Source: Bimastos eiseni
Taxonomy: Eukaryota > Annelida > Clitellata > Crassiclitellata > Lumbricidae
Assembly (NCBI GenBank): GCA_959347315.1
Contig: OY365814.1
Location: 27,136,677 to 27,200,676, forward strand
Length of the DNA: 64,000 bases
Direction of reading: 5' to 3'
Under the pieces are notes generated by a model, which saw only the letters and a program-made list of their open reading frames with translations, did not search any database and was not told where the DNA came from. The position numbers and the translations under genes were made by a program. The stretch's first letter is position 1, and each line of letters begins with the position of its first letter. Shown here piece after piece: positions 11,701-33,740 of the stretch.

Positions 11701-14700
11701 ATCTCACATGCATTGAAATACCAGATTACCTAAGCATAAATTATCTCCTTCACTTTCCCATAGACACCTCTGCTTCCTCACACACAACTACATTTCTCTC
11801 ATTCCAGCTTTGTTTAGGAGCTCAACTTCTAGTAGTTCTCATACTTGGAGTAATAGTAATAATAATACAATAATTCACGATATAACTTAGAAAAATATCG
11901 TCCTTGGAAGTCTATTGAGGGTATCTTCCAGTGGTAGTATATCAATACCAAACTCAACTTACCAGCACGCTGCATCTGGATTGAACTCCAGCTAGGTTAC
12001 CTGATTTTTATTTCTTCATCTTTTACGCAAATGTGCAAACAATTGACGAACTGCATTCCACTCATTCGTAAATTTTCAACTAAATATTTGTAATTTCCTA
12101 AAAATTAAACTAGACTGACAATGATGCTGCTAAAATTCTAAATATCCTGTTAAGATTTAACTAAAACCTACTTAGTACATCTCAAACCTGATAATTTATA
12201 ATTAAATGAACTTCATTCATTACAGTCGATTGCAATTCCTACACAATCAGTGACCATCACCATGGAAACGCAGACTCTGGTTGGCTTAGCAGACATAGCT
12301 TACAAAATTAATGAATCAAGTAATTAATTAGACAATCAGATGCTTGTGCATAGTGTCTGACTGTACAACATATAAAACTGTGAAGTCAGTTGCAACATTC
12401 CAAAACCGCTATGACAAAAATCCAACTGTACACATGAACAGACAATACAGTTGGCTCCAAAGGGACCTCAATCCCAAGCTCAGCTAATAGATGATGACTT
12501 AAGGGCGGACACCAGTTAAGCACAGGAATAGTTTGGATTCTAGCTGAAACATACAGAAACATTGCTGAAAATCAGATTTTTAATAAGTACTTTGCTGGCT
12601 AGAGAACGGAGTTACCGCAGTTACGCTACAGAGCAGAGCCTTAAGTATATAATGTAAACCAGTCTGTATGTAAAAGGGATAATGCAGAGTCAATATTTAG
12701 CACTATACGGTAGTCCCTATATAGCGCATTAACCGATATGTTAAGTCAATAGCATTGGGAACAACATACAACTTTTCGTTAAGCAAAACGGATTCACATA
12801 AATGGAGGCCGTGAAAACGAGTGCACAATGCATATCTCATATAGAGGCTTTGAATTACAGTACGGCACACAGAGATTGGCTAGCAGCAGGAAATTTTAAA
12901 GAAGACTGATAGCTATCAAAGCAATTGAGTCAGAGTAAAGGAAACTGTTAGGACAGTTGCTGTCGACCAGTCTTTACATTACGTTCGGATCGTAATTCAC
13001 TGAAATTACATGATGTGTAAAAGAAATCTAGTGTAACATGTAACCGTAATACTAAAAACACTCAACTGTAACCGTAATACTAATGTTAAACCGTGCATAG
13101 CTCACTCAACCTGAAACCGTCACCAAGGACGCTGTTGCTGGGCAGCTTCGGAAATTCGAGAAAAGACCATCTGTCGCAAATCGAAACAAATGAAAACACC
13201 AACAACATTCAAGATCCACTTGTCAAATCGCTAGTCTAACGATTCACGAACAATACTTAGGAAAAACAGCCAAAAAAGGCAAAGATACCAATCAATCAAT
13301 CAATCGGTCAAGCAGTTCTACATAAACTAGTCCAGCCCACAAACCAACGAGCCACAGCAATCAACGCAAAGCCGAATACATTCTTAAATCGTATGCTACG
13401 TAATGCATTTCAACCAAACTTTTATATAGCGTCTCTTAAGCAGCTCTCAAAAGCACTTGTTATTCGTGTAGCAAGAAGCCAGAATTTCAGACGGTATCAG
13501 ACATGCCATACCATCTGCAACCAATTCCAGAAAAACACTCCAGAACAATTCATTCCTCTCAATTCATTCCTAAGCCGATCCAAAGTCATTCTTCGACATT
13601 GAACGAGCAACTTCATAAAATTCGGCATAAAACCACTTGAAACTGTCTAAAGACATCCGCAAATTCTTTATTTCAATTTTCCCAGTTCACCAGAGGTCAT
13701 CTCTGAGGCCACAGAGCAATCAGTATCACAGCAACTGTAATAACCGACAAAATAGCAGCATTGTCAAAAGCTCTGGTAGTTAAACGAACAGAATACTTAA
13801 TTCATGATTGTTATGGAAAACCGGTTAAAACAACTGATCTTTAAGACCTGATTTTCATATACCTCACAGTTCATGATCAAACAATGTCTGTAATCCAACA
13901 CCCACTGACTAACAATGATTAAATCATTGCTAGCTAATTAATTATTGAATTACTTATTCATTAACTTAGTAAAGCAGAAAACTGTGCGAATCAAGAGACC
14001 GAATTAGCCGTAAAACTTTAAAGTAGAAGCCACAAGTGTGTAAATAAAAATATATTCTAATATAATCGTATATTACGCAAGCACACTAGTTAAACAACAG
14101 CATAGAATAGTAATGATGTTAGAGGTAGCTACCGATTACACACCATCTGAACAAAAATAGCAGGTATCAGAACAGCCACAACAGGAACAAAGAAACCACA
14201 AGCGAAACGATAAATACCAGAGTAATAATAATATGTATAATGTCTAGAACAAGCAGGCTAATCTAGATAAATTTTGCTGAAATTAGATTATGCAGGCATT
14301 AAGCTCAAACTGTGCAAAACATATAAAAGTCATGGCTAGAAGCCATAAAAACACACCTCGACAGACAACAGGCTTGACAAACACTGCCCTATGGCTAATG
14401 TGGTTCGAATTCCAATAGAGTACGGTAATGGGTGGCGAGCGGGTCACCACAAGAAATTGGACAAAAGACGAGCGTTGCTAAAACAAGCGATGCCCGAACT
14501 GCTGCTGCGCAAAGCTTGGCATCGGTGAAGAAAGCCAGACTCCATTTCCCAACGCCACTAACACGCATGGTAATACAAGCTCCATACGTCGAGCGCTTAA
14601 AGTTCTAAAATACGGATGCAGACAGTCATACGATGAAGACAACTTTTAAGCAGCCAAGAAGTAGTCAAGAAGTAGTCAAGAAAATCCATGTGAAGAAAAT

Positions 14701-17365
14701 TTGAAGCAATGTACCACAAAGAGCAACTGAAGAGGCAGCACAGAAGACACTAAAAAGAAAGGCAACAAATCCAACTCGTTAAGATCCAGGTAAAAGCCAT
14801 ATGCCCTGTAACTATATCTGAACAGCCTTCTGATGAAAGCTGGAATAAACACTCCAATTCACTCTGACACTTAAGCAGAATACCATCAGCTAGAGTAAGA
14901 CACAACTAACTGGCCACAAGTCTTTGGTAGACAAGATGAACGAGAAAACGTAAGCTTTACCACATATCTACTGCGGCCCAAGCAGGCTTCTGACAAAGCA
15001 AAAACAGGGAAAAATCCTGCTCACAAAACACGCCATGAATCAATGTGAATTGGAAAACTGCAGTTCATCAAAGACCATGCAGAAACACAACAAAGAACTG
15101 TTCTAGAGAAAACCATTTGAGTGCAGAAACAGAGGAAAAAATCATACCATACAAGGCATAAGACGAAGAAGCATTGATGTGCGACCTGCAATTCAGGAAA
15201 GACGGAAGCTAACCATGCACAGTGACAACATCAGAACAAAACAGCAGCAGCCGACATCATCACGGGTTGCCATCTCTGGATGAAAATGAACTAGCATTGA
15301 AAAAATCTGGTAAAAGAATAACGGCAACCACTGTTTGTTCTCCCGAGAGATAGAAGCACGACAGAAACTTCAATAGGATAACTACACCATCACAACCTTG
15401 GAACACAGCACCTTGCCCCAATCAGACAGTGAGAACGACAAGACTCGATTAAAACGGTTCATGACGTGTGATTTCAATGACAGCAAACGCACGCAAATGA
15501 GCGCCCGCGACGGTCACGCCCATTCAAATTCCTACAAACGAAATCGCATGTGTATGAGGTCAGCAAAGATTAAGCTAAGCACATGGAAACGTACAACAGA
15601 CAGACAAATGAAAAATTGCACAGAATAATAATTATAAGGTATCTGGAGACCACAGCAAGAAACCGTCACGGGTAAAACAGTCCTACGCCAATACTTCAAA
15701 CTCCGATGACTAAAACAATACAAAGACAAATCACCACGCAAGCACAAACTCCAAGTCAATCGCAAAAAAACGGCCAAAACTGAAATGTAAGTGCCTTAAA
15801 ATGCCAGGCCAACTACAAAACTGCGCATCATTGTGGATGACGCATCAAATTTGTGCACTTTTATAAATGCTACAAGGGCAAAACTCCAAAACCGACAAAA
15901 GATTGATTACCACTCAAACAAGCCCAGCCAGCACAGTCTACTGTGGTTACAAAGAGCAAGCCGAACTGCCACACACATCTTCTCACCTAAGCACATGGTA
16001 GACAACGCACTAAAACTCGCGCACTACAAAAGCACAAGGGGGCACGAAATAACAAGACCGTGCCATTGACAAACCATCTAGAATGCCTCAAAAATGGGAA
16101 AAGGGGAAAGGAAATATCGAAACGATTCGTAACAGGTCTAGGAAATTCAGCCCTAGAGCGGCGAAGCAATGTAAATGCACTGCCGCGCGAAAAAGGAAAA
16201 TAAGACTCCACAAACCGAAAAAACACACCACAACAAAATGCACATCTTAGCGGTTATCAACCTCCAAAATGGCCGACCGCTTTGACAAAACATGAAACGA
16301 CCCAAAACTCCAGAAAAATCCAAGCCATGCACATATATCATGTCTTGCCATAACGATATAATAGAATTCGTCTACCAGGCAACAAAAATACAATTTGAAT
16401 AATATTCGGACAGCTAACAAACCAACTAACAGCAATCGGTCGGGTCGTGTCATAAAGATCAATGAAACTAGAAATCAACAAATGCTCTCTATGTGAAATA
16501 AAACAAATTCCAGCACAGACAAAGAAATACAACAGCTAAGCGAAACAATTCAGCCCTCGGCAAGATCACATCTTAAGCACACTATGAAACCTGCCTTCAC
16601 ACCGCACGACACCAACAGTTGCAACAATTGAAAAATATCTATTAATATATATATAAGTGTGTGTTTCAATAATAAATGATTTGCTTTTTCAATGAATAGT
16701 ACACATTCGTTTTCGATATAAGATTAGTTATCGCTAGAGTTATATTAATAACTATGGGTTATGATAAAGTTAAATGCTTGATCCTAGAACCAAAAAACTG
16801 GCTATGTGGCATAAGCAAAGAAAGGAAAGCTTATATATGTCGTGTAATGGCCGATTAGATGGAGAATTGCAGTGGCTAGAAATGCCGACATAAATATATA
16901 ATATATATATGTAATATATCTCTCTCCATATATATATCCAAGTGGTAAACAAATTAACCAGACAACAAGCCACGATTATACGTGTGGATTAAAGCAAAGA
17001 TTACGTCTCATCTGTGGCACTACAACGCACAAAACCAACCTCCAAACGAACACAGCGACAACTCACACGATCACAAATGCCCGGAGCGCATGCACACCAA
17101 CGTCGCACACACGAGACGACGCGTGCGGCCGGTTCACTACAGTCAGAAATGGCGAATACAGTTATCTAGCGGGAAGAAGTTACACTGGTCTAGTTGGGCC
17201 CTGCTCTGGAAGCTAACCGCTGCGACCGACCCCGCTTCGATCACCGACTATATATCTGCTGGGAGGGGCATCGATGATCGTCTACGTGCATTCCAGATGA
17301 TCGAAGAGTCGATCGACGAACACAACCACAGAGGAGTACGGAAAGGGGCGGCGGTCACAGGATTC
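11701..17365. other. Strand-asymmetric non-coding region downstream of the RNF38/44-like gene
   Basis: No exon or repeat family is recognised. From roughly 12.4 to 16.6 kb the plus strand is rich in A and C and poor in T and G, so a minus-strand transcript would be U/G-rich. It lies directly 3' of the RING gene's stop codon, so a long 3' untranslated region is one explanation. Several TTTATT motifs (AATAAA on the minus strand) occur, for example near 13668 and 12008, but none can be singled out as the polyadenylation signal. Open frames here are short and unconvincing. Confidence 0.3.
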
Positions 17366-25724
<8,359 letters not shown>

Positions 25725-28700
25725 CTACAAAAAGTGACAACAACAACAACAAGACTCATCATAAGCATCATCATTATTGTCATTGTATAACACTAACTGT
25801 TCCAGGTCAAACTGCAGTGATTTTAACAGACTAAACACTTTAAACCCTATTCATCTTATGTTGTGTTAAACCTTTTTAAACTTTACTTCCCTTACCCTCA
25901 ACGTATATGATTCCCTTTGTTTTAAAAGCAATCATAATGACTGTTACGATTGAAAACATATATTTTTTTAATCATCACTTTTTTCCAGAAGGATTTGGAT
26001 GATATCCACAGGGCGATGAAAATCGGCAGTTGATATTATTATTATCAGTAATACTTATTGATCTTTAATAATTCATCAATATTTATTTATTCATTAATAA
26101 ATTAGAAATATCGTAATCATTAATGAAGTTGTTCCCAATAATTAACGGTAATCTCATGGTGTCAGGGCCATTGAGGTTGAAAGTACCACATTTCCCTAAA
26201 TTACCATACGAAAATTCGCAACATACGCAGTCGCAGCAGTCTGAATTTGGGGTACGTACAAATCTATATGTACATAGAATGGACCCGTTCCTCGTTTATG
26301 TGCCATTCTGCTTAGCACAAAGGGGTGCCATGTTCTCTGGGGCCATTAGCTTAACATGTTGTGTGGGTGATTCACGGTACAACAACTTCGGTGGAGCTGA
26401 GCGCTAAATAGTGCCTAGCATCATCTCCTAGTATAATCCTTTATAACCAGTGACCTAGTTTTACTAGCTGCATCAATGGCACACACAGCACTCTTTAATG
26501 AGTATAAACTGGACAGTGAGTATACATATACAATTATACATACATACAAATATACAAACATACATGGTACGTACTGTATCATGAATATATATATACATAT
26601 ACATGATACAGAATAACAACGTTATATATAGTGAATAGATAACCATAATGACTCACTCTAACTTGCTCCATGTCGACAAGGAAGGGTCGCTGGGAGCCTT
26701 GAAAAGGCAGCATTCCCAAACGTCTTTGAGCTTTCTACTTGGAAAGCAGACAAAGAGTCCTAGATCGGTTCCCGAGATACGATGACAGCGGCTGAAGACA
26801 GCAACCATAACACAACTAAATCCAACGTTCGTTTTCAGTCGACAAACTAAGCCTAAAAATAAATATTTCAGCAAAAACACAGCTTCATAACGCAAGTTGC
26901 TTTCGCATCAATTGGAAGAATTTTAAGCTCGCCCAGAGGCAGCCATCGATATGAGGCGCTTGTAACTTCATTTTCTTAGCCACATCCTATGAGATTGAGT
27001 GGCCAGTCCTCTCCCTTGCCATATCATCTTCCTACCGACTCTGTATGGTCAGTATACTCATTATATTTGAACTGGCAAAGGGGTACAGATGAAGACCTCA
27101 AACTAAATATCTGCCTGGCCGGGAATTTGAACTCCAGACCTCATCATTGACAGCCCGGCATGCTAACCCACTATACTGCTGACTAGCCAGCCCATTGTGT
27201 AAACAATGTCTGTTATGGAAAGTCATCTTTCAACAGTTACAATGCAATTTAAATTGGTGTATTGTATTTACAGATTTCTATAGCACCTCACTCTCCCATT
27301 ACAAACTAATCACATTGTGAAAAGCCCACGGAAAAAGAAAAGTCTTACGAGTACGAATGGAAACAGAAGTTCGTGCCATAATGATAATGCCCATTATAGT
27401 GATTATAGTTTATAGTTACTTAGTGTTAACTCGAAAAACAACTCATGATCCATTGGAAAAGCCAGAACCAGAGAAATCGGAAGGGAAAGGCTACGTTGGC
27501 TAAGCAAGCCAAAAAGAGACCTTGAGTCTTTCTTCAGTTTACACCTGAATGACATTAAGGAATTAACAGAACGAACTGAACTGGGCAACCCAAAGCATCC
27601 AGTCTGTCTAGATAGCTCAAGGCATCTGCCTGTGCAAAGAGTCAAAAGAATTCTAAATTCTATACTATATCCTGTTATATCATAAGTGTCATAAATATCT
27701 TATCTTGGTATACCATAAATGTAATGACATCCTAGGATATCACAAGTGAGGGATTAGCTTTCTATATTTTTATCTGACTCCAGACTGTAGCTAGCCCAAT
27801 TGCTCCCTTAGCAACGAACTCTTGACTATTAACATCCAAATTAAATGCCTCATACTTCAGGCAACATGGCCATTCTCTGATTAAACCACAACAGAATGGA
27901 AGACAAAGACACCCCTCGAAAATTAATTTGAAATAAACTGCAAACTAAAATGTCTGTTCTCAGTGTTATATTAATGAAGACTTATCAACAAGTAAACATA
28001 CAAGCCCAGAAGCATAAACAATAATATTAATACAATTACATAACTGTTTAATTATTATACAGAGTACACTGATTAATGTCGAGGAAGTAGCATGATCAAA
28101 TGTGTCAACCGGCATCATAATTTCATGGGTTGAAAACTTGTAATAACCTGAAGAATCCTTCAGATGATATCATCGGAAGTGGTCCCTTGCTGCTTGCAGA
28201 CAAAGGCAGCCACATACACCCACAGATATACACTCATAATTTCCCTGCCCCAGGCATTAGGTCTTGGGAGTTCTAATAACCCTTACTTGAATAGGTGCTA
28301 CACAGCTTTGGGTGAAGTTATGGTCATCAGAAGATCACTTAACAGAACAGAAGCCAAAGCCAACAGGACCAAAATGATGCATGAATAGGCTAGTAAGGCG
28401 CGGGGGGGGTCAAAACCCATCACTTGTCGTTTTTGACTTCTTTTATTAAATCGTATTCTACAATGCTTCTGCTTCAAAATCCTTTTCACAGAATCGAAAT
28501 AGCTTTTATCTAACTTAAGTTATACTCGTTTAAGTCTTTCAATTGTATAATCTTTACAACCGAGAAAATCGAAGTCAAAGTTTCATGTCATCAAATATCT
28601 TAGCAAACATTACTTGATTACTCCGCAACTCTGCTGGGCAATAAAGTGCTATATTCCTCATGAAATAAAGCATGCAGCATAAAAATCTATTTTGCTACTT

Positions 28701-28980
28701 TGCAAATAATGGCAGGTTGTCGTATGAAATCTTGATCATTCACCATTGAAAATATGCATGTTTTAGCAATGCAAATCTAGACACCGTATGCATTAGACGT
28801 CATTTTTCTCACTAAATATCTGAATTCAACATTTTTAATTTAAGATATTCAAAGTAGACATATGTATTTATTTGTAACAATATACCTAAAAACAATTTTA
28901 TGTGTTTTTGACCCCTCTGACCTATTTCAGCCTTTATCTCAGTAACTAGGCACCAACAAACAGCGGATTTTGACCCCCTG
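25725..28980. other. Probable intron upstream of the first visible RNF38/44-like exon
   Basis: The exon at 25724 opens with an acceptor, so its 5' neighbour must lie further right. I could not find an exon with the expected phase-0 donor and family sequence in this stretch. It contains AT-rich sequence, a (CATA)-rich patch near 26520-26620 and a family 2 SINE (26930-27190). A 94-codon plus-strand frame at 26123 matches nothing I know. Confidence 0.35.
26930..27190 (-). mobile_element. SINE-like element, family 2, minus copy
   Basis: On the minus strand the head contains GTATAGTGGGTTAGCATGCC (A-box-like) and GGAGTTCAAATTCCC (B-box-like). The body reads GGAAGATGATATGGCAAGGG, AGAGGACTGGCCACT and GCTAAGAAAATGAAGTTAC, as in the plus copy at 17890-18115. 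The tRNA-like head marks it as a Pol III SINE. Confidence 0.6.
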
Positions 28981-29031
28981 CTTCACACAATATATATATA
29001 TCTATATATATATTATATGCCATGCCATAAT

Positions 29032-29139
29032 GTGGCAAAGTGATGTAGTTGAGTCTGTTTAGAGTTTTAATCCTGCATATATATAGATATATATGCAGGA
29101 TTAAAACTCTAAACAGACTCAACTACATCACTTTGCCAC
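29032..29139. repeat. Perfect inverted repeat, 53-bp arms, 2-base centre
   Basis: Positions 29032-29084 are exactly complementary to 29139-29087, with only AG at the centre. The arms begin GTGGCAAAGTGATG and end in GCATATATAT. It lies just right of a (TA)n patch. There is no coding capacity. It would extrude as a cruciform or be transcribed as a long hairpin. Confidence 0.97.
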
Positions 29140-29382
29140 CACACTGCCAAAAAAGAATAAGAGTCCCTTAAGCCTTACAATGAGTAGCTTTGGGTACTAT
29201 TTATATAAAGAGATAGTGACTTTACTTGTCTAACGATGGAGTGTCAAAACAAAGATGATCAGCATCACCCTCCTCCTATCTCCAGGCTAGGGACTGGCAC
29301 TGCCCATAAACATCTAGAGGCTACTATCTACAAGTTTATGCACTGCCAAGGTACAGTACCAGAGTACGGTCGGTGAGGTGAC

Positions 29383-29542
29383 GGGGTTGTGATAATTTCC
29401 CCTACGGGGTTGTGATAATTTCCCCTACGGGGTTGTGATAATTTCCCCTACGGGGTTGTGATAATTTCCCCTACGGGGTTGTGATAATTTCCCCTACGGG
29501 GTTGTGATAATTTCCCCTACGGGGTTGTGATAATTTCCCCTA
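29383..29542. repeat. 23-bp minisatellite, seven near-identical units
   Basis: Each unit is GGGG, then TTGTGATAATTT, then CCCC and TAC, with starts at 29383, 29406, 29429, 29452, 29475, 29498 and 29521. The units look identical, so the array is recent or homogenised. Each unit can form a GGGG/CCCC stem. Confidence 0.97.
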
Positions 29543-29559
29543 ACACTCAGCATGCTAAT

Positions 29560-29850
29560 TATAGCCAAGTTCTCTTGGGCCCCAAATGAAGTCTACCCTT
29601 GTGAGAATTGGAATGCTGATCACATAAGGCCAACCCCAACTCCCAGATGGTAGCCAAATCATCATCTTCTTCATCTTCATGGCTATCTCCATCTCAGGAC
29701 CAACTGCTGGTCTCCCCGAACATGTGAAGAACGCCTCAAGAATTATCTTTTCAAACTATCATACGACTGTAATTGACAATTTGTTCTTGTGTACAGCGCC
29801 CTTTCCCTGGGCTGAGCCACGAATTCTATACAAATCCCAAAAGTAGCAGC
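29560..29850 (+). mobile_element. Probable LINE 3' fragment
   Basis: LPEHVKNASR resembles the LP-x-HVRNA motif near the C-terminus of CR1/L2-type LINE proteins. It is followed in shifted frames by LFKLSYD-like sequence and by GTGTACAGCGCCCTTT, which resembles L2-type 3' ends. Weak and short. Confidence 0.4.
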
Positions 29851-31483
29851 ATAAGAAGATTTCATCATATGGAGATTGTTATAATATAGGTTAATCTTCA
29901 CCATACAAGCAATGACGCAAGTAACAGATCATGAATTCTCAATTATAGACAGTCAACAGGTAGAAATAACCAATGACAATGATTCAGATTACACACAGAA
30001 TAAGTAGATTCAATGGATTAATTGATAACACAGATGCTGGTAACACAAAGAATCATGGACAACATAGAAACAGGTAGAAGAAAATTACTAGGAAAATGCA
30101 GCATATCGAGGTAAAAATCGCCAAACACAGGTTGAAAATAACCGACAAAATAATAAGTAAGTAAGTAAGTAAGAATATTCCTAATTAGACTACCAGCAAA
30201 CACACAGTAGACTACAAAAGGTATAAATAATAGCATTAATTTTAAACAAGGTCATATCACATTCACATAATGAAAGAGCTCATGGCATATAATACCAATT
30301 CTAGCCATCAACAGTATATGCAAAGAGACCAATTGGGTCAGCAATAGGACTCTGAACAAATCAGTCTTTTAGTCTCAGGTATAAATATATGTAGCAATCA
30401 CAGAAGCAACTATATCAGTAAAGCAGGTAACAGATAAATAATCAGAGACGATGACGCATCAGGAAAGACAAGCAGAATAACTGAAAAATTACAATTACAC
30501 GCCATCACCCAGAAGAACCAAAATCAAATCAAACTGAAACTAAATATAAAATACATTTGATAACAGATTGCTTTGACCATTTGGCAGGTGTATTTTTACC
30601 CCCACAAATAAACATTTTCAGCTAATATCTTTTATATCCGTTACAGTGCCTTTACAACGTTCTCAAAATGAGCTATATAAACGTCCGTTGCATACATACG
30701 TGTATAGTAGCTGTGCTGACTTAAAACAGTCCACACAACTGGATTGGCACCACTCCAGTTTTACTTCAGCCTGGTTGTTTCTTTATCAACTATAATGTCA
30801 TATTTATCTAGTACATTGTACACCTAAGTGACTATAGGCAGTTGGTTTCATAAAAAATACATTTACTTACACGTAAAAACATAATGTGGTACTCACTGTT
30901 TGCTGTAAGTCAATTCCTCGAATGCTACTGGCTATATAAGAAATAATAAAACATTGATGATGGCAACAATATCTCTGGGAGAATCCTAGTTATAGCCAGA
31001 ATCACTTCTTGAAACAGTCCAGCACAAGTGTATAATCTTGCTTTTGATCCCTCCTCGTCTTCTCAGTTCTTGGACTAAAAACAGAAAGCCACACAGAAAA
31101 ATATAACAACACCATGTAAACAAAACAAAAATATCCTCTTCCAGAAATAAACCCTCGTGCCTCCCAGCTTGATGTCTGCTACCTGCAGGCGTTTGTGGCT
31201 AGCCCGTTGTCTAGACATTCCATGTCCGACGTTAACGCGGCTACTGCCGCATGGCATGCATGCCAGGTATCATACGTCTTTTGAGTCATCTGGGTAAAAG
31301 AGATCATGCTACAGTCAGACTGTGGCCCATACTGTCAGACAAAACATGAGCATGCCACTTCTAGCCACATTAATTTCGCTATCTTATAAGCGCTGTTGTC
31401 TAAGCATACAGAAGTGGTTATGGTTATGGTAGAAGCATTTGAGACTGAGTCATGAATTATTGAAAAGTGTGTACATATATGTT
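29851..31483. other. No gene recognised
   Basis: AT-rich sequence, possibly intronic to the RING gene. It contains a short (TAAG)n run near 30150-30172. No family match could be seen. Confidence 0.35.
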
Positions 31484-31565
31484 GATACATGTATTTAGAT
31501 ACATGTATTTGGATACATGTATTTGGATACATGTATTTGGATACATGTATTTGGATACATGTACT
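31484..31565. repeat. 14-bp minisatellite, six units
   Basis: The unit GATACATGTATTTG (first copy ends TTTA) repeats at 14-base spacing from 31484 to 31565. Each unit contains the palindrome ATACATGTAT. Confidence 0.93.
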
Positions 31566-32114
31566 GACGTATGTGTAACTAACAGCACAACATACATAAC
31601 ATAAATTATGATGATAAACAATTCCTAAAGAATGTCTCCTTGAGGTAACCATTAGTATGAAGACTTCATTTCCTTAGCTTAAGAGCAGGTGGCCCCTCGC
31701 TGAGTACTCGTCATAACCGAGCAGGATAGAGGAGGCACTCCGAGCAGATACTCTGATACTCACATAATCTCTACTTACATGATCAATGCTCCACTCTGGT
31801 TCCCGGTTTTGTCTCGAATCAAATATAAGGTCAAGACCTCTTGGTTGCCAAGTCTCAGCAGGGTTTGGCGCCTAAATATCTCTGCGAATTGATGTGTAAG
31901 CTATCAGCTCGTTCTTCTCGCCCTCTTTGCTCTATTGGTCGACTTCTTCCCTTTGTACCTCGTCTCGAACTTCTCTATCCAAATACCGGCCTTTGGCTGT
32001 AGTGGGCGGCTGTGGGCCCCTCGCTGTGAATGACCTTCCCCTGCAGTCCAAAGCAGATTTTTATAGGGATCTCACTTGCATATTTTTGTTGCTCAATTTA
32101 GCCCCCCCTCCCCG

Positions 32115-32262
32115 ACCCAGGTGGCTGACAGAAGGGTGAGGGCAGGACCTGTCCTGAGGGAGGTATGGAACACACCTCCCGGGAGGCCGGATTAGATTTG
32201 AATCACAGTTCTCTTGATTGACAGTCCTGTGTGTTAACCAGTACACCATCGAGCACATTGCA
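32115..32262 (-). mobile_element. Possible tRNA-derived SINE head
   Basis: Minus strand: GCTCGATGGTGTACTGGTTA (A-box-like GTACTGGTTAAC), then GTGATTCAAATCTAATCC (weak B box), followed by CCTCCCGGGAGG. The body is not assigned. Confidence 0.3.
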
Positions 32263-32479
32263 TCTAGATATGTATATACTGTTCATACTGACATTCATAA
32301 TAAAGTATAGTATAATAACAAAAGTAAGAAACAAAAATACCATTCATACACCTGACAATTTTTTATTAACCTGTCAACCTATAGTAAACTCCTGTGATGC
32401 TGTTGGGCAGCAAGTTAGACAAGAATAAAGACCCAAAACTAATGCCTTGAGAGAAAACTGTTAAATTTAAAACACGCAC

Positions 32480-33250
32480 TGCACAGAACAAATTATAAAG
32501 ACCTATGTTGAACAGTTGAAGGAAATCAGGGTATACTATCCGAAAGAACTACCGGCAGTGTCTCAAGTGCAGAAAGCGCGACCCAATCAGAGCGTCGGCC
32601 TCCCATGGGTCCAGATCAACCAAAAGACGAACGAACGGATGAGAACAAACCGTGTGCAGAGGAAGAGACAGAGAGAGAAGGACCGGATGTGGCTGAGGGC
32701 GCTCGAGTGTCGCCCTCAGCTACTCCAGGGCACCATCTGCTGAGGCCAGCGGCGACGACTCAGAGACAATATGCGGGTGAACTGGAAGTGAAGACAACAC
32801 AGGTGGAAGATATCGACGTGCCCGCCACCGACCTACCTGCATCAGTCAGACCCGGATGACAGTGGACGCCGTATAATGCATGTCCACGCAAACCACAGCA
32901 CGAGTCTGACCAAGAACCATGAACCTCCACGCCACAAACCATGCTTCCGTATACCACAGTCGTCATGCTACAGGTTGGACACAGAGTTTCCTGCGCTTTT
33001 GCCATTACAAAGCAGTCCACGCGGTAGCCTAACAGTTTCCGTCAAGAAAGTCATCGAGGCAGGCAGTGAGAGATATGCTGGCAGCCCGCAGCTGCCGCAT
33101 CCGGAGCTGAGGGCTCTACCCGCTGGCAAGACAATGGCCCGCCAGCTGCAAATGACAACCCCCACTGAACTCAACTTTTACCCCTCCTCTCACTCTCCTT
33201 CCTCCCAACGTCGTTGTCCTCCTCCTCCTCACGGAGATTCTAAAAATCAT
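32480..33250. other. GC-rich, ORF-dense stretch of unknown nature
   Basis: Compared with its surroundings this stretch is GC-rich and open in several frames on both strands. The plus-strand frames 32605-32859 (MGPDQPKDERTDENKPCAEE and on, charged, no domain) and 32876-33385 are examples. It could hold an untranslated or coding exon of an unrecognised gene, or a retroelement remnant. I could not match any frame to RNF38/44 or to another family. The strand is undecided. Confidence 0.25.
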
Positions 33251-33315
33251 TGCCTGCACAAAGACAAGAATTATGACGAGACAACGAGTAGGGTCCACTC
33301 TTTCCACATGGCTCT

Positions 33316-33376
33316 CTCCACACACACACGCACGCACGCACGCACACACACACACACGTACGCATATACAAACACG
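33316..33376. repeat. (CA)n-type array
   Basis: ACAC/ACGC dinucleotide repeats with ACGCACGC interruptions. A further CA-rich patch lies at 33590-33682. Confidence 0.8.
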
Positions 33377-33740
33377 CACGCCTGAACAATCACAATAAAG
33401 ACAAAAGATTGACTATCGTGTTGTGAAATCCTAGACGGCTGCACAATGACTGACGCAGATACAACCACTTTCTCAACAATAGGAGACGAAAGGAGGCGCG
33501 TCCTCGTCCAGTCAATGCATCCGATCAAAGGCTGCTGCAGCTGAGCATCCGTATACGAAGCCACTTCCAGGAAAGATGAGCCAGAGACACCCACCCACAC
33601 ACACACACCTATACACACACAGCTACACACACCTACGCAGCTACACACACCCATAAACACAACTACACACACACACATACAAGAGACTTGCACAGAGAGT
33701 GGTCGTATCTGTGAGCACCATGTACCTGTCAACTCGCAAT

